A stretch of 64,000 bases of DNA from CAIYXB01 sp038146805 (GTDB lineage: Bacteria; Cyanobacteriota; Vampirovibrionia; LMEP-6097): positions 682,001-746,000 of the forward strand of contig JAYQSH010000005.1 in the NCBI GenBank assembly GCA_038146805.1, given 5' to 3'. This document shows positions 26,066 through 35,109 of the stretch, piece after piece. The stretch's first letter is position 1, and the number at the start of each line of letters is the position of its first letter. Made by a program: the position numbers and the translations under genes. A model generated the notes under the pieces. The model saw only the letters and a list, made by a program, of their open reading frames with translations. It did no database searches and was not told the origin of the DNA.

Positions 26066-27397
26066 ATGGCAAACACAGTTATTATTGGAGCGCAGTGGGG
26101 AGATGAAGGTAAAGCAAAGCTAGTAGATTTACTTTCTGCTGATGCTGATTTTATAGTGCGTTATCAAGGTGGGGCAAATGCTGGACATACAGTTTGTGTT
26201 GATGATGTTAAATATAAATTTCATTTGATTCCTTCAGGAATTTTATATTCTGGTAAAAAATGTTTTGTTGGTTCAGGTACAGTGATTGATCCAAGAGTGA
26301 TTTTAAAAGAAATTGATGATTTGCAAGCACAAGGAATTGATTTGCAAAATCTAAAAATCAGTGCTCATGCACATGTAACTTTGCCATATCATATTGCTCT
26401 TGATAAAGCTCAAGAAGCGCAAAGAGCTGGAAACAAAATCGGTACAACAGCGCGAGGTATTGGTCCAACCTATGCAGATAAAGTAAACAGGCAAGCAATT
26501 AGAGTTTGCGATTTGCTAAATGAAGATGTTTTTGCAAAAAAATTAGCTGAGATTTTGCCCGCTAAAAATTTATTGCTTGAAAAAATTTATCAAGAACCAG
26601 CCTTAGATTATCAAGAGATTTTAGAAGAATATCAGGCTTTAGCTCTGCGCTTAAAACCATTTGTAGCTGATACTGCAGTGCAATTATGGCAAGCTCAAAA
26701 AGAAGAAAAAAATATTTTGTTTGAAGGTGCACAGGGTACTTTACTTGATTTAGATCATGGTACTTTTCCTTTTGTCACAAGTTCAAATCCAATTGCGGCT
26801 GGAGCTTCGATTGGTAGTGGGCTTGGTCCAAAGGCAATCGAACATGTTTTAGGAATTGCAAAAGCTTTTACAACAAGAGTTGGTGAGGGACCTTTTCCAA
26901 CAGAAATTTTAGATAAAGATTCCTATCAAGCAAAAATTTTATGTTCTGAAGGTAAACCTTGGGCTGAATTTGGTACAACAACAGGTAGAGCTAGAAGGGT
27001 TGGTTGGTTTGATGCAGTTTTAATGCGACATGCAGTTAGAGTTAATTCTATGACCTCACTCGCTTTAACTAAATTAGATGTTTTAGATGATTTAGAAGAA
27101 ATTTTTGTGTGCACTGCTTACAAAAATACAAAAACTCAAGAGCTTTATTATGAATTGCCAGCTATGGCAGATATATTTAATGAAATTGAACCTGTTTATA
27201 CTAAGTTATCAGGTTGGCAAAATCAAGAAAAATCTGTTGCCGCAAAAAGCAAAAATGAATTAGCTCAAAATGCACAAAAATATATTGAGTTTATAGAAGA
27301 GCAAATCGGTGTACCTGTTTCTATCATTAGTGTTGGTCCACAAAGAAATCAAACTATTGTTTTGCAAAATCCTTTACGAAGTTTTGAGAAAGTCTAG
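26066..27397 (+). CDS. purA: Adenylosuccinate synthetase
   Basis: 443 residues from the ATG at 26066. The GTP-binding P-loop reads IIGAQWGDEGKAKLVDLL: the second Gly of the common GDEGKGK is Ala here. RYQGGANAGHTV, GTTARGIGPTYADK, FEGAQGTLLDLDHGTFPFVTSSN and GTTTGRARRVGWFD are all conserved. PurA joins Asp to IMP using GTP in AMP synthesis. The leading sequence at 26024 in the same frame (a TTG or ATG upstream) is not conserved. Confidence 0.95.
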   Translation: MANTVIIGAQWGDEGKAKLVDLLSADADFIVRYQGGANAGHTVCVDDVKYKFHLIPSGILYSGKKCFVGSGTVIDPRVILKEIDDLQAQGIDLQNLKISAHAHVTLPYHIALDKAQEAQRAGNKIGTTARGIGPTYADKVNRQAIRVCDLLNEDVFAKKLAEILPAKNLLLEKIYQEPALDYQEILEEYQALALRLKPFVADTAVQLWQAQKEEKNILFEGAQGTLLDLDHGTFPFVTSSNPIAAGASIGSGLGPKAIEHVLGIAKAFTTRVGEGPFPTEILDKDSYQAKILCSEGKPWAEFGTTTGRARRVGWFDAVLMRHAVRVNSMTSLALTKLDVLDDLEEIFVCTAYKNTKTQELYYELPAMADIFNEIEPVYTKLSGWQNQEKSVAAKSKNELAQNAQKYIEFIEEQIGVPVSIISVGPQRNQTIVLQNPLRSFEKV

Positions 27398-27404
27398 ATT
27401 TAAC

Positions 27405-27418
27405 AGTACCTTGGTACT
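27405..27418. terminator. Weak hairpin between purA and fliQ
   Basis: AGTACC-TT-GGTACT forms a short stem between the converging gene ends. No T run follows, so terminator function is doubtful. Confidence 0.3.
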
Positions 27419-27690
27419 TACATAGCTCCAACTTCTGGAATCTTATTGATAATCTCTATTGTATATTTGCTCATAAAGCTCACTATTAAAGGTCCAGTAA
27501 TTAAATAACTCAAAATTAAAATTGCTAATTTAGGTACAAAAGTTAAAGTTTGCTCTGAAATTTGTGTAACTGCTTGAAACAAACTAATTAAAATACCAGC
27601 AATAAGTCCGGGAATCAAAATTGGGATTGCGATAATTCCTGTTGTGATTAAAGCTTTGTTTGTTAGTTCTAAAAATATACTTTGTTCCAT
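27418..27690 (-). CDS. fliQ: Flagellar export apparatus protein FliQ
   Basis: 90 residues with two membrane segments, including PILIPGLIAGILISLFQAVTQ and ISEQTLTFVPKL, typical of FliQ. It forms part of the export gate of the flagellar type III apparatus with FliP and FliR. The ATG overlaps the fliP stop (TAATG). No fliR follows; purA converges on it directly. Confidence 0.93.
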   Translation of the reverse strand: MEQSIFLELTNKALITTGIIAIPILIPGLIAGILISLFQAVTQISEQTLTFVPKLAILILSYLITGPLIVSFMSKYTIEIINKIPEVGAM

Positions 27691-28439
27691 TAATTAACCG
27701 CCTGAATACTTTTTACAAGTCCCTCTGATAAAATTGCCCAGCCATCAATTAATATAAACAATACAACTTTAAATGGTAATGAGATTGTGGTTGGTGGCAA
27801 AAACATTAGCCCCACAGATACAAGCGCACTTGCGGCAATCATATCAATAATCACAAAAGGCAAAAAGAGCATAAAACCAATTTGAAATGCCTTGCGCAGT
27901 TCGCTAAGCATAAAAGCAACAAGCACTATATGTTTTGGAGTTGTTGTAAGTGAACTTGGTGCTTCTTCTAAATTTGCTAACTTAAGAGTCATTTCTAAAT
28001 CTTTAGTAGAGATTTGACTTGCCATAAATTTTGCAAGTGGCTGATAAGCTCGATCAAAAAATTGTTTATCATCAATTTCTTGACGAATAAAAGGTTGCAA
28101 AGCATTATTGTTTATTTCTTGAAAACTTGGTTGCATCACCATAAAAGTTAAAATCAAAGATAGCCCAATTAAAATTTGTGTTGGCGGTAATTGTCCTAAA
28201 CCCATTGCCGTTCTTAGCATGCCAAAAACAATGACAAAGCGTACAAAACAAGTTGTCATTAATAAAATTGATGGAGCAACACTTAAAATAGTTAATAAAA
28301 TTAATATCTGGATACCATTAGAAACTCCATTACTGCCCTGTCCTAAATCTAAACTGATACCCGGAGCCGCAGAAACTGACAAAAAGCTTGCGAATAAAAG
28401 AATTTTGCTGATTAATAATGATTTTAAATTTTTTGTCAT
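27690..28439 (-). CDS. fliP: Flagellar export apparatus protein FliP
   Basis: 249 residues, with a cleavable signal sequence (MTKNLKSLLISKILLFASFLSVSAA) and four membrane helices. Conserved blocks include SFVRFVIVFGMLRTAMG-like SVAPSILLMTTCFVRFVIVF, GLGQLPPTQILIGLSLILTF, and MVLVSVGLMFLPP-like ASALVSVGLMFLPPTTISLP. FliP forms the export gate core. The host is therefore likely flagellated, although no other flagellar gene lies in the window. Confidence 0.93.
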   Translation of the reverse strand: MTKNLKSLLISKILLFASFLSVSAAPGISLDLGQGSNGVSNGIQILILLTILSVAPSILLMTTCFVRFVIVFGMLRTAMGLGQLPPTQILIGLSLILTFMVMQPSFQEINNNALQPFIRQEIDDKQFFDRAYQPLAKFMASQISTKDLEMTLKLANLEEAPSSLTTTPKHIVLVAFMLSELRKAFQIGFMLFLPFVIIDMIAASALVSVGLMFLPPTTISLPFKVVLFILIDGWAILSEGLVKSIQAVN

Positions 28440-28484
28440 AGTCTTTGCTTACAGGTCTAATAATAAGACGTATAATTACTAAAA

Positions 28485-29552
28485 ATGGTTTCGAAACCAA
28501 AAAGGATTGTTTTTTATAGAATTGGCGCCATCGGCGATATAATTCATACCCTGCCATTATTGCAATTAACTAAAGAACTTAATCAAAATGCCAGAATCGA
28601 ATACATTGTTGGCTCTAAACAAGTTGCTGAATTATTAGAACAATATACTGATTTTATAGATAAAGTTCATGTTATAAAACACAAAGAAGTTTTTGATAAA
28701 CCATTAAAGTTATTTATTAACAAAGAAGAAAAACAATTAATTAATAAAATTCAAGAAACTCCAATCGATGAATTTATTTTTCTGCATGGCAATCAAGTAA
28801 AAGCACAATTAATTAATCAAAGATTGCTCAAAGCAAAAAAACTTTTTGTCTATAAACGTAACTCGAAATTTTCTGCGGTGACTAATTATGTCATCACTCG
28901 CTTCCCAGAATTAGAAGATGAATTACTAGAAGATAGTTTTAAAGTTATAAAGTCGCATACTCTAAAAGCCAAAAAAGCTCTTGATAATTTGAGCTCAGAA
29001 AAATCTATTTCTATCGTGCTTGGTGTTGGTGCTTTAAGACCTACACGCGCTTACCCAGTACTTAAATGGATCAAATTGATTGAATTTATTTTATCTACTA
29101 CTAATTACACAATAAATATTTTAGGTGGTCCTGATGAAAAAGATTTATCATTGCAATTTGAAAAATTAATCAAACAAAGAGAAGCAAACTTGCATTACAA
29201 TTGGCTTCAAGCTAAACCTGATTTTTCTAGAGTGAAAAATTTAATTGCTAAAACTTCTTTGCTAGATTTAGCGCAAGTCTTAAAAAACACAGATCGGCTT
29301 TTTAGTGCTGATACTGGAATTTTGCATATAGCAGCAGCTTTAAATGTGCCTGTTAGTTCTGTATTTTCAATAACCTCAGAAAAAAGATTTGGTCCTTTTA
29401 GTGAAAATGCAAAAGTTTATCAAGCAAATAATTGTTCTTGTCAAAAATCAGCTTCAAATTTTCCTAAGCATTGTCATGATACTGTAATGGGCTATGCCAA
29501 ATGCATGTATGAGCTTGATTTTTGCGATATGCTTGATAATGCTAAAATATAA
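28485..29552 (+). CDS. Glycosyltransferase family 9 (heptosyltransferase-like)
   Basis: 355 residues, GT-B fold. N-terminal RIVFYRIGAIGDIIHTLPLL and C-terminal RLFSADTGILHIAAALNVPVSSVF are the family 9 signatures; SEKRFGPFSENAKVY follows. These enzymes transfer heptose or related sugars to the LPS core from ADP-sugar. The C-terminal cysteine pattern (NNCSCQKSAS...CHDT...CMYELDFC) is like that of LPS core heptosyltransferases. Acceptor and sugar unknown. Confidence 0.85.
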   Translation: MVSKPKRIVFYRIGAIGDIIHTLPLLQLTKELNQNARIEYIVGSKQVAELLEQYTDFIDKVHVIKHKEVFDKPLKLFINKEEKQLINKIQETPIDEFIFLHGNQVKAQLINQRLLKAKKLFVYKRNSKFSAVTNYVITRFPELEDELLEDSFKVIKSHTLKAKKALDNLSSEKSISIVLGVGALRPTRAYPVLKWIKLIEFILSTTNYTINILGGPDEKDLSLQFEKLIKQREANLHYNWLQAKPDFSRVKNLIAKTSLLDLAQVLKNTDRLFSADTGILHIAAALNVPVSSVFSITSEKRFGPFSENAKVYQANNCSCQKSASNFPKHCHDTVMGYAKCMYELDFCDMLDNAKI

Positions 29553-29555
29553 ATA

Positions 29556-30023
29556 ATGTTAATGCCTGAAGACAAAACAGAGAACCTTTTGCAAAGTCTA
29601 AGAGACAAGGGTTACAGAATCACCTCACAAAGAGAAACCATCATTAGGATTTTTCAAGAGGCTGGTGATAAACACCTTAGTGCTGAAGATGTGTTTGCAG
29701 TTTTGAAAGAAGCTGGTGAACAAATAAGCTTGGCAACGACTTATAGAACTTTAAGAATGCTTGTGCAAATGAATATTTTAAGAGAGTTAGATTTTGCTGA
29801 AACGCATAAACATTACGAACTCATTGATGAGAATGCACCACCGCATCACCATATAATTTGCATGAATTGTAATAAAACAATTGAATTTGAAGATGAAGAT
29901 ATCAATAATTTAGGAAAAAAGATTGCAGAAAAATATGGAGTTGAAGTCCTTGATATGCAGTTTCAAATTTTTGCTAATTGTATTCACGAAAGTGATGATG
30001 AAGATAGATCTCATCGTCAATAA
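29556..30023 (+). CDS. Fur family metal-responsive repressor
   Basis: 155 residues. The winged-helix N-terminus (GYRITSQRETIIRIFQEAG, HLSAEDVFAVLKEAGEQISLATTYRTLRMLV) and C-terminal metal domain (HHHIICMNCNKTIEFED) identify a Fur-type regulator. Only the first structural CxxC is present; the second, near ANCIHESDDE, lacks its second Cys. Whether it senses iron (Fur), peroxide (PerR) or zinc (Zur) cannot be fixed. It is the natural candidate to bind the boxes before the ferredoxin gene. It starts three bases after the GT9 gene. Confidence 0.88.
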   Translation: MLMPEDKTENLLQSLRDKGYRITSQRETIIRIFQEAGDKHLSAEDVFAVLKEAGEQISLATTYRTLRMLVQMNILRELDFAETHKHYELIDENAPPHHHIICMNCNKTIEFEDEDINNLGKKIAEKYGVEVLDMQFQIFANCIHESDDEDRSHRQ

Positions 30024-30025
30024 AA

Positions 30026-30337
30026 TTAATCTATAATTTCACCAATAACTTTTTTGTATTGGTGGTGAGAATTTACACCGCTAGATCTTTCGGTGCTTTG
30101 ATACTTTAACCACTGCAATTCAGCAATTGCTTTTTTGTGATCATAAGCATTAGGTCCGCGAAAAGGGTTTGACTGTGTTTCTTTTATTTTTTCACTAAGT
30201 CTTCTTGCTTCTTTTAAAACTTTGCCAAGGGCTAGATATTTACCTTCTTCTTGTGCTTTATCAGCGGCTTTGAGCAATCTATGCAGATAGCTGACAGCAT
30301 CATTTGAATCGTTGGTGTTAATAAGTATTTTTTTCAT
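30026..30337 (-). CDS. Hypothetical protein
   Basis: 103 residues, basic and helical, with a central AADKAQEEGKYLALGKVLKE. Not recognised. No signal peptide or membrane segment. It ends two bases after the converging fur gene. No partner is evident upstream. Coding-like composition and length support translation. Confidence 0.5.
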   Translation of the reverse strand: MKKILINTNDSNDAVSYLHRLLKAADKAQEEGKYLALGKVLKEARRLSEKIKETQSNPFRGPNAYDHKKAIAELQWLKYQSTERSSGVNSHHQYKKVIGEIID

Positions 30338-30460
30338 AACATGGGTTGTGTTACGCTCGTTAAAATAATTTTTCCCATAAAACTTATGTTTTTGCTCAGG
30401 TTCTTAGTTTAGGTAAATTAGGTTATTTTTCTTAATTACTTATTAATCCTTATCGAACAA

Positions 30461-30527
30461 TTCCAAACCCGTAATAAGTATCTCGAGTCTTTAGATTTGG
30501 GCATAAGTAGGGTTTGGAATCAGTCCC
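30461..30527 (+). mobile_element. Short MITE-like element, left tip altered
   Basis: Carries TTCCAAACCCGTAATAAG through GGAATCAGTCCC of the 75-bp form, but the first eight bases (GGGCGTGC) are replaced by unrelated sequence. AT-rich TTAT-like flanks on both sides; an exact duplication is not seen. The next paired 33-bp repeats begin 11 bp downstream. The rest of 30338-30628 shows no gene. Confidence 0.8.
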
Positions 30528-30538
30528 TTTATTGAATA

Positions 30539-30608
30539 TGAGACAAAATGAACACGGTCCGAAGTGTCCTAATTATGAGACAAAATAAACACGGTCCGAA
30601 GTGTCTTA
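30539..30608. repeat. Paired 33-bp repeat, direct pair (site 2 of 4)
   Basis: Units at 30539-30571 and 30576-30608, same orientation, spacer ATTA. Both read TGAGACAAAAT-R-AACACGG and end in TGTC-Y-TA. The downstream unit borders the broken nagA gene; in one of its frames a nagA reading ends on the unit's TAA. Confidence 0.9.
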
Positions 30609-30628
30609 TTGGGATTTGTGAACAGTAG

Positions 30629-31508
30629 CTAGGTGCTCAAGAGCTTTCTGGGTAGAATTTCAGTTGCATGATCTAGTTCATCTGTGCTAATTCCCAGTGA
30701 CTGAGCATTTTTATAATGTGTTCTTAAACTTGCTAAGCCTCCAAGTAATTGTTTCTGGTTCTGAGTTTTCTGCGTGCACCATATCGCTGACTAAAATCAT
30801 TTTTTGTTTTTTCTTTTGAAAAAGTTTTTTGATTAATAATGGGTCAAGGTGTAGATCAAAATTTTTCTTCGAGCCACAAATTGCCATTATATTTACCTTT
30901 TCGTGGTGATAAGCGGCAAGCCCAAGCCCAGCTTTTTGAGGATTATTGCTCTCTAGTTTAGCGAGGTCTTCAGGACTGCAATTCCTTTGTTTGAAAGCTT
31001 CACAGACATACATCGCATTGCCCCAATGTGTGACAAGATCAACTTGATAATTCTCAAAGGCATTCCATGCAGTGTCAAAATCGCAATCACTATGTCCATA
31101 GCTCACTTTGATAGCACTATCTTGTAAAAATTTTGTGATATCTCCGTTGCTATCAAGTTTTGGGCACAGAGTCACAAGCTTGATAAGTTTTGGAAATTTT
31201 TTCACTAAGTCTTGAAATTTTTTCAAATTAAGTTCTTGAGCGTAGCGCGCATCATGAACTCCCAGTTTTGAAATAAGTCCACCTTCAAGATGAACACCAA
31301 AGATTAATGAACTTTGGCTTTGCTCTATAGCTTCTAGGTTTTTGATGGTTTGCTCAAAGGAATTTGTGATAATTGTTGCTAAATAATTACTCACCCCCTC
31401 ACTAATTAGGAATTTATCTAGAGCTGATATGTCTGCAGGATTTGCGGCATTCCAAAAGTCACACTCGAAATCCTTTGTTTTAAAGCCATTTATTTGCAGA
31501 TCAAACAT
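30629..31508 (-). pseudogene. nagA: N-acetylglucosamine-6-phosphate deacetylase-like, frameshifted
   Basis: The first frame (31508-30711) shows FDLQINGF, FGVHLEGGL (metal Glu), SYGHSDCDF and VTHWGNAM (metal His residues) and VSDMVHA. It then loses frame after PETIT; dropping one T near 30755 restores TITGGLASLRTHYKNA, standard for NagA, followed by LGISTDELDHATEILPRK. A second indel may lie near 30645, since one more A yields a reading that ends at the repeat-unit TAA at 30606. NagA deacetylates GlcNAc-6-P. The N-terminal beta domain is missing, so it is short even when repaired. Confidence 0.72.
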
Positions 31509-31616
31509 ATATACTTATTTGGCACGATTAAAACTTTATATTTTATTTCTGCCTATACTTATTGTACAAAAAATATTAATTATGAGACCATAATAAGGTC
31601 TTTAATTTGGAACATT

Positions 31617-31665
31617 TTGTTGCTTTTTTTAGACTTTATATTAAGTAATATGAATAATAGGAGAA
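31617..31665 (+). promoter_or_regulatory. Promoter and ribosome binding site of the outer membrane protein gene
   Basis: TTGTTG (31617-31622) and TATTAA (31639-31644) with 16-bp spacing, then AGGAGAA (31659-31665), seven bases before the ATG. The strong ribosome binding site suggests high expression. Confidence 0.5.
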
Positions 31666-31672
31666 TTTCTTT

Positions 31673-32509
31673 ATGAAAAAAATTTTAATGCTTAGTTTAG
31701 TGTTAATGATGTTCACTATGGGTCAAGCTCAAGCGACTGATTTAAGAGCGCTAAACGTGCAGAACGCAAAAATGTACGATGATGTAGATCAAAATGCAGA
31801 ATTAAGAGTAAATTTTGATTGGTTTGGTGATGATGTTAGTCTTGGTGGTGGTGTCAAGCAAAATACTCACACTTTCAATATGCCAAGAATAGATATCAGA
31901 CAAGCTTGTACTGATTGCCCAATTCCTTTTAGAGTTGGTATTAATACCTCACTTAATACTGGTATGACTGAGCTTGAAGTAAATAATGCAGAGATCTTTG
32001 AAAGATCAGCTTTAGGTTTTGGTAACTTAGGTTTGACTTTAGAAGCTGGCTTAGTTCAAGGTGATGACGTGAGTTTAAACTGGTATATTAATCAGCATTT
32101 TGCTTTATTGCATAATGATTTATTAAACACATTAACTTTAAGACCACAAAATGGTCGTAATGCTTATGGTTTTCAAACTGGTTTCTTGTATCAAGTAGAT
32201 TTGGCTGAAAATTTAACTTGGTATGGTGACATTGGTTATAGATTCGATGTCTTTGAAGTTGGTGAAGTTGAAAATTCATTAGTTTACTATAATGAAGCTG
32301 TTTTAGGCTTAGGTGATTCTTTTGGTCTTGCTTTAGGTCTTTTGGGAAACACTGTTTATAACAACAACGTAGGAACTGATTTAAGAATCGTTCCGGGTCT
32401 TGTTGCTAAAGTTGGTGATGCTGGACAGTTTAGAGTTGGTATGCCTCTTGGTATCAATGGAACATCTCCTGACATTGGTGTTCAAGTTGGTTACTTCAGC
32501 GCATTCTAA
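31673..32509 (+). CDS. Putative outer membrane beta-barrel protein
   Basis: 278 residues with a clear signal peptide (MKKILMLSLVLMMFTMGQAQA, cleavage after AQA). The mature part has alternating polar/hydrophobic strands (ELRVNFDWFGDDVSLGGGV, SLGLTLEAGL-like, WYGDIGYRFDV) and ends in GVQVGYFSAF with a C-terminal Phe, the usual barrel-assembly signal. One CxxC (CTDC) lies in a predicted loop. The family is not recognised. It has its own promoter and terminator, so it is monocistronic. Confidence 0.75.
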   Translation: MKKILMLSLVLMMFTMGQAQATDLRALNVQNAKMYDDVDQNAELRVNFDWFGDDVSLGGGVKQNTHTFNMPRIDIRQACTDCPIPFRVGINTSLNTGMTELEVNNAEIFERSALGFGNLGLTLEAGLVQGDDVSLNWYINQHFALLHNDLLNTLTLRPQNGRNAYGFQTGFLYQVDLAENLTWYGDIGYRFDVFEVGEVENSLVYYNEAVLGLGDSFGLALGLLGNTVYNNNVGTDLRIVPGLVAKVGDAGQFRVGMPLGINGTSPDIGVQVGYFSAF

Positions 32510-32538
32510 CTTAAATACAAAAAAGTTAATTGAAAAAG

Positions 32539-32569
32539 CCTAGTCAGTTTTTTGACTAGGTTTTTTTTT
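32539..32569 (+). terminator. Intrinsic terminator after outer membrane protein gene
   Basis: Stem CCTAGTCA / TGACTAGG (32539-32546, 32553-32560) with a 6-base T-rich loop and nine T. The following MoxR gene has a TATAAT box at 32624-32629, 12 bp before its ATG. Confidence 0.92.
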
Positions 32570-32635
32570 GGATACTTTTTTAACAGCAGCGAGTCTTTTG
32601 TCCCACAGTCTGCTATCTATTTGTATAATATAAAT

Positions 32636-33661
32636 ATGACTAATTCTTCTATGCAAAGTAATGATCTAGAAGCTTTAACTACTGAGGTTCAGATTCATTC
32701 TCAGGTTTTTAAAACATTAAAGACGGAAATTCATAAAAAAATAATTGGACAAGAGGACTTTATTGAAAGGCTTTTTATTGGTCTGATTACAGGTGGTCAT
32801 ATTTTAGTTGAGGGTGTGCCAGGTTTGGCTAAGACTGAGACAGTGAAAGCTCTTGCAAAATGTACTGGTATTGATTTTCAAAGGATCCAGTTTACCCCTG
32901 ATTTATTACCCGCAGATTTAATTGGTACGCAAATTTTTAAACCAGGTAGCCAAGATTTTGAAGTAAAGAAAGGACCTTTGTTTACAAATTTAGTTTTAGC
33001 TGATGAAATCAATAGAGCTCCAGCAAAAGTACAATCTGCATTGCTTGAAGCAATGGCAGAAAAACATATAACTATTGGTGATGAAACTTTTTACTTAGAT
33101 AAACCCTTTATTGTTCTTGCAACTCAAAACCCTTTAGAGCAAGAAGGAACTTATGCTTTGCCAGAAGCACAAATGGATCGTTTTATGATGAAGTTGAAGA
33201 TTGGTTATCCAAATAAAGCTGAAGAAAAACAAATCATGAATCGTATTGCAACAAAAGAAGAGATTGTTTTAGAAAAAGTTTTAGACAAAGAAGATATTTT
33301 TAAAGCAAGAGATTTAATTGAAAAAATATACTTAGATGAAAAAGTTCAAGATTATATTGTTGATATTGTTTTTGCTACACGTAACCAAGAAGCTACTATA
33401 AATGGTAAATTAGCAAAAATAAAAGAGCTTGAAGGTTTAATTGATTTTGGTGCTTCTCCTAGAGCCTCTATTGCCTTGGCACTTGCCGCAAAGGCTCATG
33501 CTTACTTGCAAGGAAGAGCCTATGTCACACCTCAAGATGTAAAAAATATTGGTTTTGAAGTTTTGAGACAAAGGGTCATTGTAAGTTTTGAGGCTGAAGC
33601 TGAAGAAATGACTTCAGACGATATTATAAAAATAATTTTTGATTCAATTGAAGTTCCATAA
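32636..33661 (+). CDS. MoxR family AAA+ ATPase
   Basis: 341 residues from the ATG at 32636; an upstream in-frame start would run through the terminator and promoter. Walker A is EGVPGLAKTETVKAL, Walker B VLADEINRAPAK, and ATQNPLEQEGTYALPEAQMDRF is the MoxR signature. Residues ~270-335 are the lid. MoxR ATPases act as chaperones for VWA-domain partners. It is the first gene of a five- or six-gene operon with DUF58 and Bat proteins. Confidence 0.93.
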   Translation: MTNSSMQSNDLEALTTEVQIHSQVFKTLKTEIHKKIIGQEDFIERLFIGLITGGHILVEGVPGLAKTETVKALAKCTGIDFQRIQFTPDLLPADLIGTQIFKPGSQDFEVKKGPLFTNLVLADEINRAPAKVQSALLEAMAEKHITIGDETFYLDKPFIVLATQNPLEQEGTYALPEAQMDRFMMKLKIGYPNKAEEKQIMNRIATKEEIVLEKVLDKEDIFKARDLIEKIYLDEKVQDYIVDIVFATRNQEATINGKLAKIKELEGLIDFGASPRASIALALAAKAHAYLQGRAYVTPQDVKNIGFEVLRQRVIVSFEAEAEEMTSDDIIKIIFDSIEVP

Positions 33662-33670
33662 AATTTTTTA

Positions 33671-34573
33671 ATGGTGATATCTAAAGAACTACTTTCACAA
33701 ATTAAAAAGATTCAGATTAAAACCGATAGGATGGCATCTGAGATTTTATCTGGTGAATATAAATCTGCTTTTAAAGGTTCAGGTTTAAACTTTGATGCAA
33801 TCAGAGACTATCAAGTTGGTGATGATATTAGATTGATAGACTGGAAAGTAACAGCAAGAAATAGAAATGCAGTTGTTCGTCAATATAAAGAAGAGCGTCA
33901 ATTAACTATTATGCTCATTGTTGATTTGAGTGCTTCTAATAATTTTGGTAGTCAAGAAAAAAATAAAAGAGATATGACTATTGAACTTGCTTCGGTGCTT
34001 GCTTCTTTAGCCATAAAAAACAATGATAAAGTTGGAATGTTGTTGGTTACAGACCATATCGAAGCTTTTATACCAGCTAAACAAGGTAAGGCACATGTTT
34101 TTAGAATGATTAAAGAGCTTTTGCTTTTTGAGCCACGGTCCAAAAAAACTAATTTAAAGAAAGTTCTAAATGATGCTTTATCATTGGTTCCAAACAAGTC
34201 AGTAGTTTTTATGATTTCTGATTTTATTCATAATCTTGATAATCCAAGTCCGCAATATGATTTTGAGAAAGAACTAAAAGTTTTTACTAAGACTTCGGAT
34301 TTTATTGCGGTTTCTATTAGAGATCCTTTTGAGTTTGCCTTACCTAATTTAGGCTTTTTAGAATTAGTAGATCCAGAATCGGGCAATGTTACTTTGATGA
34401 ATTTAAATAGAAATTCTGTTAGAGAGCAATTTTCGTCTGCGCAAAAAGAAGAAAAGCTTAGGTTGAAAAATCTTTTTAAAAAATTGCAAATTGATTTTTT
34501 GGATTTACTAACTAGTAGAAATTATATTCATGATTTGTTGATGTTGTTTTTAACAAGGGAGAAGCGCAATTGA
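33671..34573 (+). CDS. DUF58 protein with VWA-like fold
   Basis: 300 residues. YQVGDDIRLIDWKVTARNR is the DUF58 motif; the following IMLIVDLSASNNFG is a MIDAS-like strand (DLSAS), and the rest fits a von Willebrand A fold. No membrane segment. DUF58 proteins accompany MoxR in almost all such operons and probably are its substrate or regulator. It lies nine bases after moxR and its TGA overlaps the next start. Confidence 0.9.
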   Translation: MVISKELLSQIKKIQIKTDRMASEILSGEYKSAFKGSGLNFDAIRDYQVGDDIRLIDWKVTARNRNAVVRQYKEERQLTIMLIVDLSASNNFGSQEKNKRDMTIELASVLASLAIKNNDKVGMLLVTDHIEAFIPAKQGKAHVFRMIKELLLFEPRSKKTNLKKVLNDALSLVPNKSVVFMISDFIHNLDNPSPQYDFEKELKVFTKTSDFIAVSIRDPFEFALPNLGFLELVDPESGNVTLMNLNRNSVREQFSSAQKEEKLRLKNLFKKLQIDFLDLLTSRNYIHDLLMLFLTREKRN

Positions 34574-35109
34574 TGAATGGTGCCACTCTAATTGATGATG
34601 AACTTAGAGATATTCAGGGCTTCCAGTCTATTGTTGTCCCTGACTTTGTTTATTGGATATTAATAGTTTTAGTAGTTATTATTGTTGTTTATTGTTTGTA
34701 TAAGTTTGTTTTTGCAAAAAAAGCTATAGAAGAATTGACGCAGTATCAAATAGTAATGCAAGAGTTAGATGATTTAGATATGAATCTGGATAGTAAAAAT
34801 TTTTATTTGACTTATAGTGATATTGTTAGAAACTATTTTTTGTGTAGATTAGAACTTAATTTATTTGATAAGACTCTTAATGAACTTAGATTTATGCTTG
34901 AAAAAGAAGATGCTTTTGATTTACAAAGTAAAAATGAATTGGTGAATATTTTTGCTGTAGCTGATATGGCAAAATTTGCCAGAAAAAATATTAGTAAAGA
35001 ATTGCGTGAAGAGCATTTGTCCAAAACAAAAAATATTTTAGATAAAATAGAAAGTTTTTTAGAAGAAAAAAATAATAAGGAAGAATTATTAGAAGTAGTT
35101 GAAGTTTAA
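34573..35109 (+). CDS. Single-pass membrane protein of the Bat operon
   Basis: 178 residues. One membrane helix (FVYWILIVLVVIIVVYCLYKFVF, ~25-47) follows a short outside segment; the remainder is a soluble helical domain, as in the DUF4381-like proteins that lie between DUF58 and BatA genes. The ATG overlaps the DUF58 stop codon (TGATG); a TTG three bases earlier is possible. Its TAA overlaps the BatA ATG (TAATG). Role presumably structural within a MoxR-VWA membrane complex. Confidence 0.75.
   Translation: MNGATLIDDELRDIQGFQSIVVPDFVYWILIVLVVIIVVYCLYKFVFAKKAIEELTQYQIVMQELDDLDMNLDSKNFYLTYSDIVRNYFLCRLELNLFDKTLNELRFMLEKEDAFDLQSKNELVNIFAVADMAKFARKNISKELREEHLSKTKNILDKIESFLEEKNNKEELLEVVEV

Noticed and set aside
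31494..31676. Sixty-codon open frame before the outer membrane protein gene
   Set aside because: It overlaps the promoter and ribosome binding site of the following gene, with hydrophobic AT-driven composition and no start signal.
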